Source of the DNA: Tubulanus polymorphus | Taxonomy: Eukaryota; Nemertea; Palaeonemertea; Tubulaniformes; Tubulanidae | Assembly: GCF_964204645.1 (NCBI RefSeq) | Contig: NC_134030.1 | Span: forward strand, 11,966,278 to 12,026,277 | DNA length: 60,000 bases | Reading direction: 5' to 3' | Shown: piece after piece, positions 23,854 through 33,152 of the stretch | Position numbering within the stretch: position 1 is the first letter of the stretch | Layout of the letters: the number at the start of each line of letters is the position of its first letter | The notes under the pieces: model-generated | The model's input: the letters and a program-made list of their open reading frames with translations, nothing else | Told to the model about the DNA's origin: nothing | Databases searched by the model: none | Made by a program: the position numbers and the translations under genes

Positions 23854-24612
23854 ATGGTAGAATTAAAAGAATACAGAATATTTGTTGATTCTAGAAAACT
23901 TACAAATTATTAATCACATAATTTATTAGTACAATTAGATAGAGAATTTAGAAATTGTGTAGATTTAAAATTAGTAAATGTAAGTTTATGTAATTCTTTT
24001 TATAATATATCAGATAAAAGTATTGAACATAGATTGTTTATGATTTATGTAGAAAATATAGATAAATGGTATAATCTATTATTAAAACCGGGATTATATA
24101 ATTTAGAAAAATTAGCACAAGAAATTAACAGAAGAGCACGATTAAAACTTAGAAGTGAAGATAAATTTTTAATTAGATTCATAAAAAGTGATAGTTCTGA
24201 TAAAATTAAAATAAAGTTAGATGAAGGAAACAAACATGCATTTATGGTAAACAAACCATTAGCTAAAATGTTAGGAATTAAACCATTTACTGTTACAGGA
24301 AACGTAGAAGTTACACCAAACTTAATACCTTACACACACTTTTATATTTATTGCAATTTAATTGATGCTACAAAAACATTCGAAGCAACTAAAGATAAAA
24401 CTTGCAATTCTAGTATATTAAATATTTTACCATTAAAAAATGCTAAACAATTTGGAACGCAAATAAATTATTATTTAACAGAATGTGATTTTAAACCTTG
24501 TATTTCAAGTTTTAACAATTCTAAGTAAGAAGTAAGAAATCACAATGGTTATTTAATTGATTTGAATAACTTTCCTGTATTTTATGAATTAGTTATAAGA
24601 TGTAAAGAGTAA
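23854..24612 (+). pseudogene. Penton/minor-capsid-like protein, two in-frame stops
   Basis: Starts at 23,854 (TAAATGG) and reads about 252 codons, interrupted by TAA at 23,911 and 24,526. The element 2 copy (36,384-35,665) has sense codons at both positions. The C-terminal half has the layout of Polinton penton proteins: THFYIYCNLID, a central LNILPLKN, then a strand reading VRNHNGYLIDLNNFPVFYEL. It would form a single-jelly-roll vertex protein. The family assignment rests on pattern, not on a search. Confidence 0.5.
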
Positions 24613-24631
24613 TTTTTTTGTTAAATAAATG
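24611..24631 (+). promoter_or_regulatory. T-tract/TAAATAAATG start motif
   Basis: AATTTTTTTGTTAAATAAATG directly precedes and includes the start of the 24,629 gene. It is one of a set of near-identical motifs at the genes of all three elements. Confidence 0.7.
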
Positions 24632-24975
24632 AATATAACAGTAGGGCCGAGTATATGTTTTGGGTTTGATTTTAAACGTGAGAAAGAAATGAAATTTGAT
24701 ATTACTGATGTAATTACACATATTAAAAATATTGCATTTTGTAACGAAACAACATTTGAGTATGAAAAAAAACAATAGATAAAGAAACTTTTAATGTAGA
24801 AAAGATTACCGAGTCTTTAAGATTTTATGAATTAGATTGTGATTTTATCATTGATGATATTAAAAGAATAATAAATGAAATATATGAAAATGAACCTAAT
24901 AATACTATAAATGTTGAAATAATCATAAATAAGATAACTAAATATTTTGAAGGTAGTAATATTTTTGATAGATAA
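24629..24975 (+). pseudogene. Small conserved Polinton protein (~113 residues), frameshifted
   Basis: Begins ITVGPSICFGFDF, the same as the intact element 2 copy (35,635-35,294, 113 residues). A frameshift in an A8 run near 24,770 breaks it; the second half (INVEIIINKITKYFEG) continues in another frame to 24,975. It is hydrophilic with acidic helices and has no recognised domain. Its place between the penton-like and small membrane genes is conserved in both copies. Confidence 0.55.
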
Positions 24976-25198
24976 ATAAGTGATAATAAGTGGATAATAA
25001 CTGGATTATATAATGGAGCATTATTATCAGTTGGAACTGTTGGTTATTCAATGGTATCAAAAAAAAGTATTTAAAATGGGAAGTGTTAATGTTGATAGAT
25101 TTGATATAAATGATATCTTAAAATTAACATTAGCAGTTACTTTATCTAATTTAACTGTTGATTATTTGGAAAAACAAAAATATATTCCTCCTATATAA
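24976..25198 (+). pseudogene. Small membrane protein (~73 residues), start lost and frameshifted
   Basis: Aligned with element 2 (start at 35,293), the ATG is ATA here at 24,976, and an extra A in an A-run near 25,065 shifts the frame. The readable parts are a hydrophobic segment (WIITGLYNGALLSVGTVGY) and DINDILKLTLAVTLSNLTVD, so it probably had two membrane-associated helices. Its role is unknown; it may be a virion membrane or minor structural protein. Confidence 0.5.
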
Positions 25199-25204
25199 TT
25201 GCAT

Positions 25205-25225
25205 AATATTTTTGCTAAATAAATG
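25205..25225 (+). promoter_or_regulatory. T-tract/TAAATAAATG start motif
   Basis: AATATTTTTGCTAAATAAATG precedes the 25,223 gene. Confidence 0.7.
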
Positions 25226-25645
25226 GCTTCTGTAATTCTAACTATTATAGGAACAGCAATTGTTAACGCTTTAGCATTTACTGGTGGTGGTTATTTATTT
25301 AGGCATATAGATAAAAATAGTTCATTAGAAGAACAAAAAAGACATAATTTAGCATTAGAGAAATATAATAAATCAGCAGAAGAATATAGAGAAAAGAGAC
25401 AAAACTATATGGATTACATCAATAAAGAATTATATGATCAGAAGATTTCACATAGAGATTTTCAATCAGTTGATGATGCAATGAGTTTATATAACGCGGT
25501 AACCAATAAAGAAAAATTACATCTATACAAACCTAAATTATCAGATTATTATACCCCAAGTAAAGAACAACAGAAATATGAAATAATTTGGATTTTAGGT
25601 GGAACTGTTATTGTTATATTTGTTGCTTATGAATTTACTAATTAG
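25223..25645 (+). CDS. Conserved Polinton membrane/coiled-coil protein (140 residues)
   Basis: Open. An N-terminal hydrophobic segment (VILTIIGTAIVNALAFTGGG, residues ~4-23) is followed by a charged helix containing EEQKRHNLALEKYNKSAEEY and a YRE/KRQNYMDYINK stretch, and by a second hydrophobic segment at residues ~120-136. The EE.KRH.LA.E..N.A motif is one I recognise from virus-like elements of other invertebrates, where the function is not established. The element 2 homologue (35,028-34,610) is broken. The start is fixed by the promoter motif. Confidence 0.6.
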   Translation: MASVILTIIGTAIVNALAFTGGGYLFRHIDKNSSLEEQKRHNLALEKYNKSAEEYREKRQNYMDYINKELYDQKISHRDFQSVDDAMSLYNAVTNKEKLHLYKPKLSDYYTPSKEQQKYEIIWILGGTVIVIFVAYEFTN

Positions 25646-25666
25646 TAATTTTTTGCTAAATAAATG
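25645..25666 (+). promoter_or_regulatory. T-tract/TAAATAAATG start motif
   Basis: GTAATTTTTTGCTAAATAAATG links the stop of the previous gene to the start at 25,664. Confidence 0.7.
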
Positions 25667-26098
25667 GACGATAAAGTTGATAATATTGATATTATTCCTC
25701 ATGATATAAATAAAACTAAATTAAAAATATATTTAGAAAAACAAATATTAGAATTTGAAAATGATTTAAAAGTTAAAAAGAAAAAATATTTAAAAAGTAA
25801 AATTATATATTATTTGATTATAAGTGGTTCGGTTACAATTAGTTCTGTAATAACATTTCTAGCAATATTCAGCCCATTAACACATTTAGCTATATCAATT
25901 GGCGTGTTAGGATTATCATCAAGTGTTTTAACTGGTATAAATTCAAAATTAAATATAAAAAGTAATAAAGAAAAAATTAAAACTAATATAAAAGAAATTA
26001 ATAAATTGAAGAATACACTAGATTATATAATAAGTCTAAATGGCCATATAACAGTTGAAGAACAAGATAAATTATTAAAAGAATTAATAAATTATTAA
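25664..26098 (+). CDS. Conserved Polinton protein with coiled coils and a hydrophobic hairpin (144 residues)
   Basis: Open. A Lys-rich helix (residues ~15-45), two hydrophobic stretches (IIYYLIISGSVTISSVITFL; THLAISIGVLGLSSSVLTG), a second Lys-rich helix and a conserved tail (LDYIISLNGHITVEEQDKLL). The layout of a membrane hairpin between coiled coils, plus the NGH/D-T-EE-D tail, recurs in related invertebrate elements. The function is unknown; it is probably a virion membrane or minor capsid component. The element 2 copy at 34,584-34,214 is frameshifted. Confidence 0.6.
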   Translation: MDDKVDNIDIIPHDINKTKLKIYLEKQILEFENDLKVKKKKYLKSKIIYYLIISGSVTISSVITFLAIFSPLTHLAISIGVLGLSSSVLTGINSKLNIKSNKEKIKTNIKEINKLKNTLDYIISLNGHITVEEQDKLLKELINY

Positions 26099-26117
26099 TT
26101 TTTTAGTTATATAAATG
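26096..26117 (+). promoter_or_regulatory. T-tract/TATATAAATG start motif
   Basis: TAATTTTTTAGTTATATAAATG at the 26,115 gene. This is the TATATAAATG variant, also found at the 34,196 homologue of element 2. Confidence 0.7.
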
Positions 26118-27400
26118 GGGTTTCCAAAAGCTTTCCAATATAATAAATCAATTAAATATAATATTCCTGCATTAGATTTTAAAAAATATATTACATATAA
26201 AAATTTAGTTTTAAATTCATTAACTGATTTAGAAATTTATGCTACTGAATCACAGTGGAAAATATATTTAATACATATGAAGTTACTTTTACTCGAGATG
26301 AATATCATATATATAAAGTAAAATCTAATATGAAATATTGGCAGAATCAATTAAATTTTGCTGTTTATTGTGCAACAACTGGTTGTGGAATAAGTTGGAA
26401 TGATCATTTAAATAACTTAGATAAAAATTTGAAGTATTCTGATTTAAAATTAATTCACACAATATTTAGATTTCACACATATTTTCAAATCAGAATAATA
26501 TTAAATGAATTAGAATGTCCTTTACCCGGATCTAAATATTTTAAAGAATTAGACAATAATATTAATCCATCTAAGTTTTATAAAATATGTAATGAATTTA
26601 ATATAAATATTAATTCCGATTTTAGAGCGCATGGTAAATTGCAAGGTGTTGGTGAAGAGTATGAAATAAAAAGAATTGATTATATGCATAGAATTGGAGC
26701 TTATCATAATTATAAAATTGATAATAATCATGGTTGGGTTAATTTCATTTTAGAAAATGGTGAAAGTTTCACAAAATCAGGTATACAAAGAATAAATCAA
26801 TCTATTATAACTTATTTGATATGTATTTTAGGTGCGCAAGTTGAAACAAGATCACCAATTGTTGGAAATGATAACACTTCATTCGATGCGCAGAAACAAT
26901 TTAAAGTATTATTGAAGATTCCATTCATAATGATAAAAATAGATCGATTCCAGAAAACATTGTAAGATATCAAAATTATTTAGATAAATCACATATTAGA
27001 TTAAATTATTGTATAGGCCCTAATCTATTAATTAATTCTAATGATTTAGTATTAAAGATGGGAAATATAATTGGTTATAATAATCTAATTAAAACTGCAA
27101 CAAAAAATAATTCATTTGGATTAAATGATATAAATAAAAAGATTATCGCTGCTCCAAAATTAATGGAAGGTGAAAAAAATAAAAAACATATTCAATCAAC
27201 AGAAACTAAAACTAAAAATATTAAATTTAATAATGATTCTAAAATAAAAGATTACAATACATCAGAAAATATTAAAACTGATAATATTTCAACATGATAT
27301 AATTAAAACTAATGATGATAATAAATCCCATGAAAATACTAAATTAGCTTTAACTTGTATAGGAATTGTAATCGGAGGAATATTATATTTTAAATTTTAA
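26115..27400 (+). pseudogene. Conserved ~400-residue Polinton structural-type protein, frameshifted
   Basis: Starts MGFPKAFQYNKS. Core blocks: FAVYCATTGCGISWNDHLNN, FRFHTYFQIRIILNELECPL, GWVNFILENGESFTKSGIQR, LICILGAQVETRS, FDAQKQFKVLL, GPNLLI, and MGNIIGYNNLIKTAT, then a Lys-rich linker and a C-terminal membrane segment (LTCIGIVIGGILYF). I recognise the ATTGCG.S..DH and GAQ.ETR..I..N..FDAQKQF blocks as conserved in virus-like elements of cnidarians and other marine invertebrates. The biochemical role is not established. Frameshifts near 26,250, 26,915 and 27,290. Homologues: element 2 33,153-34,196 and element 3 55,443-56,340. Confidence 0.65.
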
Positions 27401-27418
27401 TTTTTTATTATATAAATG
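27398..27418 (+). promoter_or_regulatory. T-tract/TATATAAATG start motif
   Basis: TAATTTTTTATTATATAAATG precedes the 27,416 gene and matches the element 3 counterpart at 55,423-55,446. Confidence 0.7.
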
Positions 27419-29078
27419 GAAGAAGATATTCCAATGGATCCTTTAAGATGACGCTCCTGGTATAAGTGATGAACAACCACCTGATTTTGATGAAACAAGT
27501 TTTAGTAATGATAATAAAACAGCATATAACAATAATTTAAATAATGATGAAGATGATGATTTTGATGATGATAAAATTGATACCGAATCACTAAAAATAT
27601 TAAATGAAATGAAAATTAGAGTAACAGGTGCAGTTGTAAACGAAATATTACCAAAAGTTGTAATAGGTAAAGTTGGTTCAGAAGAAATTGTAAAACAAAT
27701 TATAAATGATGACCCATTTTTCACGGATAATTTAGAATTTAAAAATGATGCGTGGTATTATAATCTTGAATTAAATGGTGAAAATGTAAAATTAAAATTA
27801 TCTAAAATGGGACAAGAAAATATGTATGTACCTAAAATGTTAGCAAGATCTACAATTAAACGTTCAAAAGGTGGTAGAGAATTTCTCAGAATTATATGGA
27901 ATGCACTCGATAGAATAAATGAAGAAGAACCAATTCCTAAATTTTATATTAACAAATATTCACCATTTAAAAGTCCAAATTTAAATCCTACTTATGATCC
28001 AGAACAGCCGAAACATCGAGAAGAGATATTCAACAAATTGATAATGATTCAAGTCAATTACAATTAGTAAAACATTTTGATAGCATGTTAGATACAGTTC
28101 ATTCATTTGAAGAAGAGATGAATAGTGTTTAAGATACACCGGGTGTTGAAACTGGAATAAATCGAATACAATCTTTACTAGAAAAAGGATTATTTGATTT
28201 AACTGATGATGAATTAGAAGCATTTCCTGAACAAGCACGTAGAGAAATTAAAGGTATGCAAGAATCAGCTGATAAAATTGCGCATGAAAAAGGTAAAAGA
28301 GATATTAAAATTAGATTTTTAGAAAAAGAATTAACTGATAAAAGTAAAGAAATAGAACAATTAAAGTCTGATCTTGATCGTCAAGTATTTGATGAAATGG
28401 AATATAGGCAAAAAGAATTACGTTTAGAAAAAGAAATTGATAATTTAGAATATAACAGAATTACAAAAGGAAGACATTAAATTATTATTAAAATCATATG
28501 ATTATAATATTGATAGATTAAAAGTTATTTTTAAAGATTTGTTGATTTAACCAAATTCTGAAATATCATTGAAAGATAGAATAAAATTATTATTTAAATT
28601 AGAAGGAATAACAATTCTTTCAATTCTAACAGCTGTAACTATGTTATTTACAACAATTGGTTTGGTTTTAAAGATTTGTTGATTTAACCAAATTCTGAAA
28701 TATCATTGAAAGATAGAATAAAATTATTATTTAAATTAGAAGGAATAACAATTCTTTCAATTCTAACAGCTGTAACTATGTTATTTACAACAATTGGTTT
28801 AGCTATATCAAATTCTTTGAAATCTACTCCTACTCCAAATAAACCAGATAAACCCCCAGATAATAATAATTCTATACAAGATAAAAGTTAAGGATGGTTT
28901 AAAGAAATTAGCAAAATATTTATGGGAACTATCTAAAAAATCTGCTGCAGCATTGCCCGTAGTTATTGCATCAATTGTTGGTTTTATATTGAAATCTGCA
29001 GGAAACATTATTAACTTTGCTGCTGAACATATTATTTTATTTTTAATTACAGTTGTAAGTGCAATTATTTTGGGTTAG
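27416..29078 (+). pseudogene. Coiled-coil/membrane protein (homologue of element 3 476-residue protein), broken
   Basis: An acidic N-terminus, a middle coiled coil (KEIEQLKSDLDRQV), a hydrophobic segment (GITILSILTAVTMLFTTIGL), a Pro-rich linker (PNKPDKPPDNNN) and C-terminal hydrophobic helices ending near 29,078. Frameshifts occur at 27,447, about 28,060, about 28,470 and about 28,885, with stops at 28,130 and 28,548. A 137-bp tandem duplication (28,531-28,667 and 28,668-28,804) adds a second copy of the membrane segment. The intact relative in element 3 shows the expected layout. The family is conserved in related elements; a membrane-active or tape-like virion role is speculation. Confidence 0.65.
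28531..28804 (+). repeat. 137-bp tandem duplication
   Basis: Two near-identical units start at 28,531 and 28,668, each beginning TTAAAGATTTGTTGATTTAA. Both carry the same TTTAA stop where element 3 has a Lys codon (TTAAA), so the stop arose before the duplication. Confidence 0.85.
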
Positions 29079-29101
29079 TAAACATGATAAAAAATAAATA
29101 A

Positions 29102-29125
29102 TTAATTTTTTTTGTTAAATAAATG
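29102..29125 (+). promoter_or_regulatory. T-tract/TAAATAAATG start motif at the capsid gene
   Basis: TTAATTTTTTTTGTTAAATAAATG precedes the capsid start. The element 3 capsid gene has almost the same sequence (53,948-53,973, minus strand). Confidence 0.75.
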
Positions 29126-30242
29126 AGTGGGAGTTATATCAATCCTTCTAAGAATCATAGAATATCTAATGCTATTAAAGCAGAAAGATCACATCATATA
29201 ATTACTCATAACCCTTCTAATATTAATCCTGATGAAACTTTATATGTTAGAATCCCTCGATTAACACAAAATACTTTTTATGTTCCAAATAGTATTTATT
29301 TATCAGCCGATATAAAAGTAACCGGTAATAATAATAATTATGTTGTTGATAATGTTGGAAGATATTTGATTAAAAAATTAACTATAAAGATTGGTCCAGA
29401 AACAGTTTTCTCATTAGATGATTATAATTTATTTATGCGTTATAAAGATTTATGGTTAACTAAAGAAAATAGAAATAATATGATATTTCAAGGAATCCAA
29501 TCAGAAAACCAAAATAAATTAAGATCAGAAGCACATAATGCAATATCAACTAATGCTATAGATAAATTGATAACAAGTATATATGGAAGCAAATATAAAA
29601 TTCCATTAGACTTTGAATTGATGAATAATAATGCACCTTTATATAAATACGCAATTCAAGAAGAACACAATTCAAACTCAATACAATCAAGGATTTTCAT
29701 TATTATATGATTATATTGATAAATTTAAAACTGTGACTATTAATGCAAATGATGAAATAATTAATGAGAATATTAACTTCCCAAGAAGATCTATTAAAGG
29801 TATATTAATATTTTTTACCATTGCAACATATACTAATGGTGCAATAAATGTTGATAATTATTATAATCCTGAAATAACAAAAGTAGAAATAACTATCGAA
29901 GGAATAGCAAATAAAATATTTTGTCAAGGAATGAGAATGATTGATCAATGGCCAGAAATAAGAAGACATTTTATGAATGAAAAAGTAAAATCATCTGAAA
30001 ATTGTAATATTAATCAAATTGATTATTATACAGGTAATAAATATGCATTATGGTTAGATTTTAGAACAACAGAGGATAATTCATTACATGGTTCTGGAAA
30101 AAAACTACAGAACAATAAAGATGGAATACAATTATTCATGACAAAGAATAAAGGAATCAAAAATTTTAAAATGCACATTTATATTATATCTGACGCGCAA
30201 TTAAATATTGTAAATTCTGAATTAAATAGTGTTATGTATTAG
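29123..30242 (+). pseudogene. Major capsid protein (double-jelly-roll type), internal deletion
   Basis: Nearly identical to the 415-residue element 3 protein. N-terminal ETLYVRIPRLTQNTFYVPNS, YLIKKLTIKIGPETVFSLDD, DLWLTKENRNN, IPLDFELMNNN. The C-terminal half resumes with SLLYDYIDKF and ends KMHIYIISDAQLNIV. About 130 bp is missing at 29,662-29,668 relative to element 3 and is not a multiple of three, so the two halves (29,123-29,710 and 29,631-30,242) are in different frames. This is the shell protein of the virion in this element class. The fold is assigned from the conserved blocks, not modelled. Confidence 0.75.
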
Positions 30243-30274
30243 AATTTTAACTTTAATAAAAAATGTTATATTAA

Positions 30275-31490
30275 ATGGAAGGTGGAATATATGAAATACA
30301 AACTCCAAGTGAAATGATATCAGATATATATTATATATTACCTTATGATAAATACAGTAAGTATTTTGGAGATAACTTTATTTAATTCAAATATAGAATA
30401 AGTAAAATAGATAAGAATATTGAAACTAAAATAGAAAATAATATTGGAACTAAAATAGAAGATAAGAATGATATTGAATATAAAATAGAAGATGATATTG
30501 AATATAAAATAGAAGATAGTAATAATATTGAAACTAAAATAGAAGATGTAACAGCAGCTACATCTTAAAATATACCCTCTACATATGATATTGAATCAAA
30601 AAAAGATTATTATAATCCAAAATATTGTGATGTATGTAAGAAATATATATCATATAAAAATTGGGCATCACATAAGAAATCAAAGAAACATATAGAAAAA
30701 GAAAAGAATAATAATGATAATAATATATCAGTTAGTAATATAAAAGATAATGTTAATACAATTGAAACAAATGATACCATAGATAATATAACAGATAATG
30801 TAATAAATAATGTTAACCCAATTGAAACTAATGATAATGATATAACAGATAATGAAATAATTGATGATTCTAAAAAACATTGTAACATTTGTAATTTAGA
30901 TATTTCTAAAAGTAATTTTTCTAAACATAAAAAATCTCAAGCGCATATGGAAAATGAAAGGAAGTTAGAAGAACATGAAAAGAAATTAGAAGAAATAGAA
31001 AGAAATAAAATGTGCCAATATTGTAATAAAAAAATTGAACCTGTTGATGAAAATACTCATTATAAATCAAAATTACATCTAATAAATGTTTATAAAATAA
31101 TGGGTATGATACCATTGTTAAATAACCCAGAGAAATATATCAAATATTTTAATCCTAAAACTAACCAATATTATATATTCTATAAGTTGTTATTTGATAA
31201 ATTATTAGCTTATGCAGAAGATAATCCTGAACAAATATATAAATTATTAAATTATTATATTTAGAAAAATAGATTTAAGTTATCTGATAAATAATTTTAG
31301 AAATCATTTCGATTTTGATTATGATGATTTTGATGAATACTTAGAAAAATTAAGAGAAAAAGCTAATTTACCTACTAATTATTATGTTAAGATGACTCGA
31401 CTAAAATCAATAAATATACATAATACTTTAGATGAATTAGATATAAACAGAGATGAATTTATAAATGTATTAGAAGCAAAATTAGAATAA
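30275..31490 (+). pseudogene. C2H2 zinc-finger protein with short acidic repeats, broken
   Basis: Starts at 30,275 (TATATTAAATGG). After about 36 codons there is a stop (30,383), then tandem I-E-T/Y-K-I-E-D/N repeats, another stop at 30,566, and three C2H2-type fingers (CDVCKKYI..H, CNICNLDI..H, CQYCNKKI..H; 30,630-31,075). A coil and a C-terminal domain follow to 31,262. A frameshift there continues the last ~75 codons to 31,490. The finger style matches the N-terminus of PolB. Element 3 has the integrase at this position instead. Its role is unknown, perhaps nucleic-acid binding. Confidence 0.55.
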
Positions 31491-31509
31491 TTATTATAAA
31501 ACTAATTTA

Positions 31510-31605
31510 TATATCAATGTACTAGACGTACGTAAGAATCTTGGTACGAATCCAAGAATCCAAGAAATCTTACTTTCTTACTCGTACGTCTAGTATATAG
31601 ATATA
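31510..31605. terminator. Hairpin after the zinc-finger gene
   Basis: Inverted arms 31,510-31,538 and 31,575-31,605 (core TACTAGACGTACG / CGTACGTCTAGTA), with a smaller stem-loop in the loop. It lies 20 bp after the last stop of element 1. A transcription end or polyadenylation hairpin is plausible by position. Confidence 0.6.
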
Positions 31606-31711
31606 TAATTCAGTTTTTATAAAAATTAAAAACATAAAATTATTAATCTAAGTATAGAAATAGTTATAATATAATCTATTTTTATTTTTATATAATTCAT
31701 TTAATAATTTA

Positions 31712-31807
31712 TATATCTATGTACTAGACGTACGTAACAATCTAAGAATTCTTACTTTCTTAGCAAGAGTCTTGGATTCTTACGTACGTCTAATACATAG
31801 GTATATA
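31712..31807. terminator. Second, related hairpin after the ATPase gene
   Basis: Arms 31,712-31,737 and 31,780-31,807 share the ACTAGACGTACGTAA core with the hairpin at 31,510, but the loop differs. It ends 6 bp from the ATPase stop on the opposite strand, so each of the two converging genes is followed by a copy. Confidence 0.6.
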
Positions 31808-31812
31808 AATAG

Positions 31813-32424
31813 TTATTTTATAAATTTATATTCATAGGGAAATTGAAACCTAAGTAATAATTTTGAACCTTTATTATTCTTTAATTTATTAATATATTCA
31901 TCATATAATTCAGTAGGTATAATATCATTTTCTTCCAATGATTGTTGCATAGATTTTTTAGATTTGTTATAAAATAAAACTAGAAATCTTATATTAACCC
32001 TAAAGTCTTTAACAATTGAATTATATTTTTGATTTAAAACCCATGTTGTTATCCCAAAATGTCTCCCAGAGAAAGCTAAATAACATAACTCACTTTCTCT
32101 AACTTTTGAATCATGTAAATTTGTACAATCATCTATATTGAATAATGTATTTGATCCTTTATAAGTATCAATTGCTATTTTAATACAATTATCTAAATTT
32201 TCTTTTACTGTTTTAGGATCTAATATAATAAACTTTTTCATCTTAACTATATCTCTATTATATGTTTTATTCATTTCATAAGTAGGACAAAATAATATTA
32301 TATTATCAAAATGATTCTTATAAATAGTTTCTAACAAGTCTAATATGAAATGTGTTTTACCACAGTTGGTTGCCCCAGTTATTAACATATTATGTGGTTC
32401 AAATATAAATAAATCTTTATTCAT
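31813..32424 (-). CDS. FtsK/HerA-type genome-packaging ATPase (A32-like)
   Basis: Open, 203 residues. Walker A is ITGATNCGKTHF (residues ~15-26), Walker B TLFNIDDC (~96-103), and there is a sensor-like LAFSGRHFGITTWVLNQ block (~118-134). The length and layout match the packaging ATPases of Polintons and nucleocytoplasmic-type viruses, which pump DNA into the capsid. The ATG overlaps the end of the upstream integrase gene by 8 nt. It is the only copy of this gene in the window and is uninterrupted. Confidence 0.85.
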   Translation of the reverse strand: MNKDLFIFEPHNMLITGATNCGKTHFILDLLETIYKNHFDNIILFCPTYEMNKTYNRDIVKMKKFIILDPKTVKENLDNCIKIAIDTYKGSNTLFNIDDCTNLHDSKVRESELCYLAFSGRHFGITTWVLNQKYNSIVKDFRVNIRFLVLFYNKSKKSMQQSLEENDIIPTELYDEYINKLKNNKGSKLLLRFQFPYEYKFIK

Positions 32425-33150
32425 TTATTCTTTTAATTTTACCAGATAAAATCCATTCATTAAATTTATCATCATATCCTTTATATTTCACCAAAGAATA
32501 CTTTTTTCCTTTAAGAGTTTTTGTTTTCAATACTTTTTCTATTTTGTATTCTATTTCATCTGGGTTTGGTACAAGTGATAATTCTTGTTCATAGAAATAA
32601 CCTAATATTTCTTCATCTTTTAGATCTCCTAGTTTATAAACAAAAGGTTTAGTTAATATTATCTTTTAAATCTTGAATATTTCTTCTGTAAAATTAGGGG
32701 TTTAACCTTTATAAAAGGTTTTTCTATATTTAGATATTCTAACGTGTTGTCCAATTTAAAATTTAGGTTCACCGAAATCATGTGTAACAAATGCGCCATA
32801 TAAATTATTCCATACTATTTCTGAATTATCTTCTTTTCTAGCTTGTATAGGTTTCATTTTTATAGAACTATGTTTAGAATTATTATAACCTTTCACTAAA
32901 TCATCTAACACATCGATATATTTATGTGTTTCATTAGCAGTAAAAAATTTCCACATTCTAGTTTTCAATGTTTTATTAAATCTTTCTATAATAGATGTTT
33001 TTTTATCTGAGTGTGTTGAAAAATAATCTACATCGTTATCAGATAATAGTTTTTTTGAAATGTTTGTTATAAAATTCCTTACCTTCATCAAATATTGATT
33101 TAAAAGCATTTGTTACTTCTATACCAGTTTTATTTTTGATTGCTGGCAGT
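32417..33150 (-). pseudogene. Polinton integrase, C-terminal half with chromodomain, broken
   Basis: 33,109-32,756 matches the element 3 integrase from the end of the catalytic core (IIERFNKTLKTRMWKFF, with the catalytic Glu) through IVWNNLYGAF and FGEPKF. The C-terminus continues in other frames to 32,417. About 25 codons downstream a chromodomain-like module reads YKIEKVLKTKTLKGKKYSLV then KYKGYDDKFNEW. This fold is usual at the end of Polinton integrases and can steer insertion to marked chromatin. The N-terminal two-thirds are lost at the 33,150 junction. Frameshifts near 32,760 and 32,665. Confidence 0.7.
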
Positions 33151-33152
33151 AA

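Larger units (their letters stand above)
17666..31700 (+). mobile_element. Polinton/Maverick-like element 1 (virus-like, decayed)
   Basis: About 14 kb of very AT-rich DNA with a compact, co-directional gene set: PolB with N-terminal zinc fingers, a 117-residue protein, a penton-like protein, four small proteins (mostly membrane type), a conserved 400-residue protein, a coiled-coil/membrane protein, a major capsid and a zinc-finger protein. Genes are 15-50 bp apart and each is preceded by the same T-tract/TAAATAAATG motif. Integrase and ATPase are not found on this strand. Most genes carry frameshifts, stops or deletions. Composition differs sharply from the flanks, as expected of an inserted viral-type element. 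Boundaries are approximate. Confidence 0.85.
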
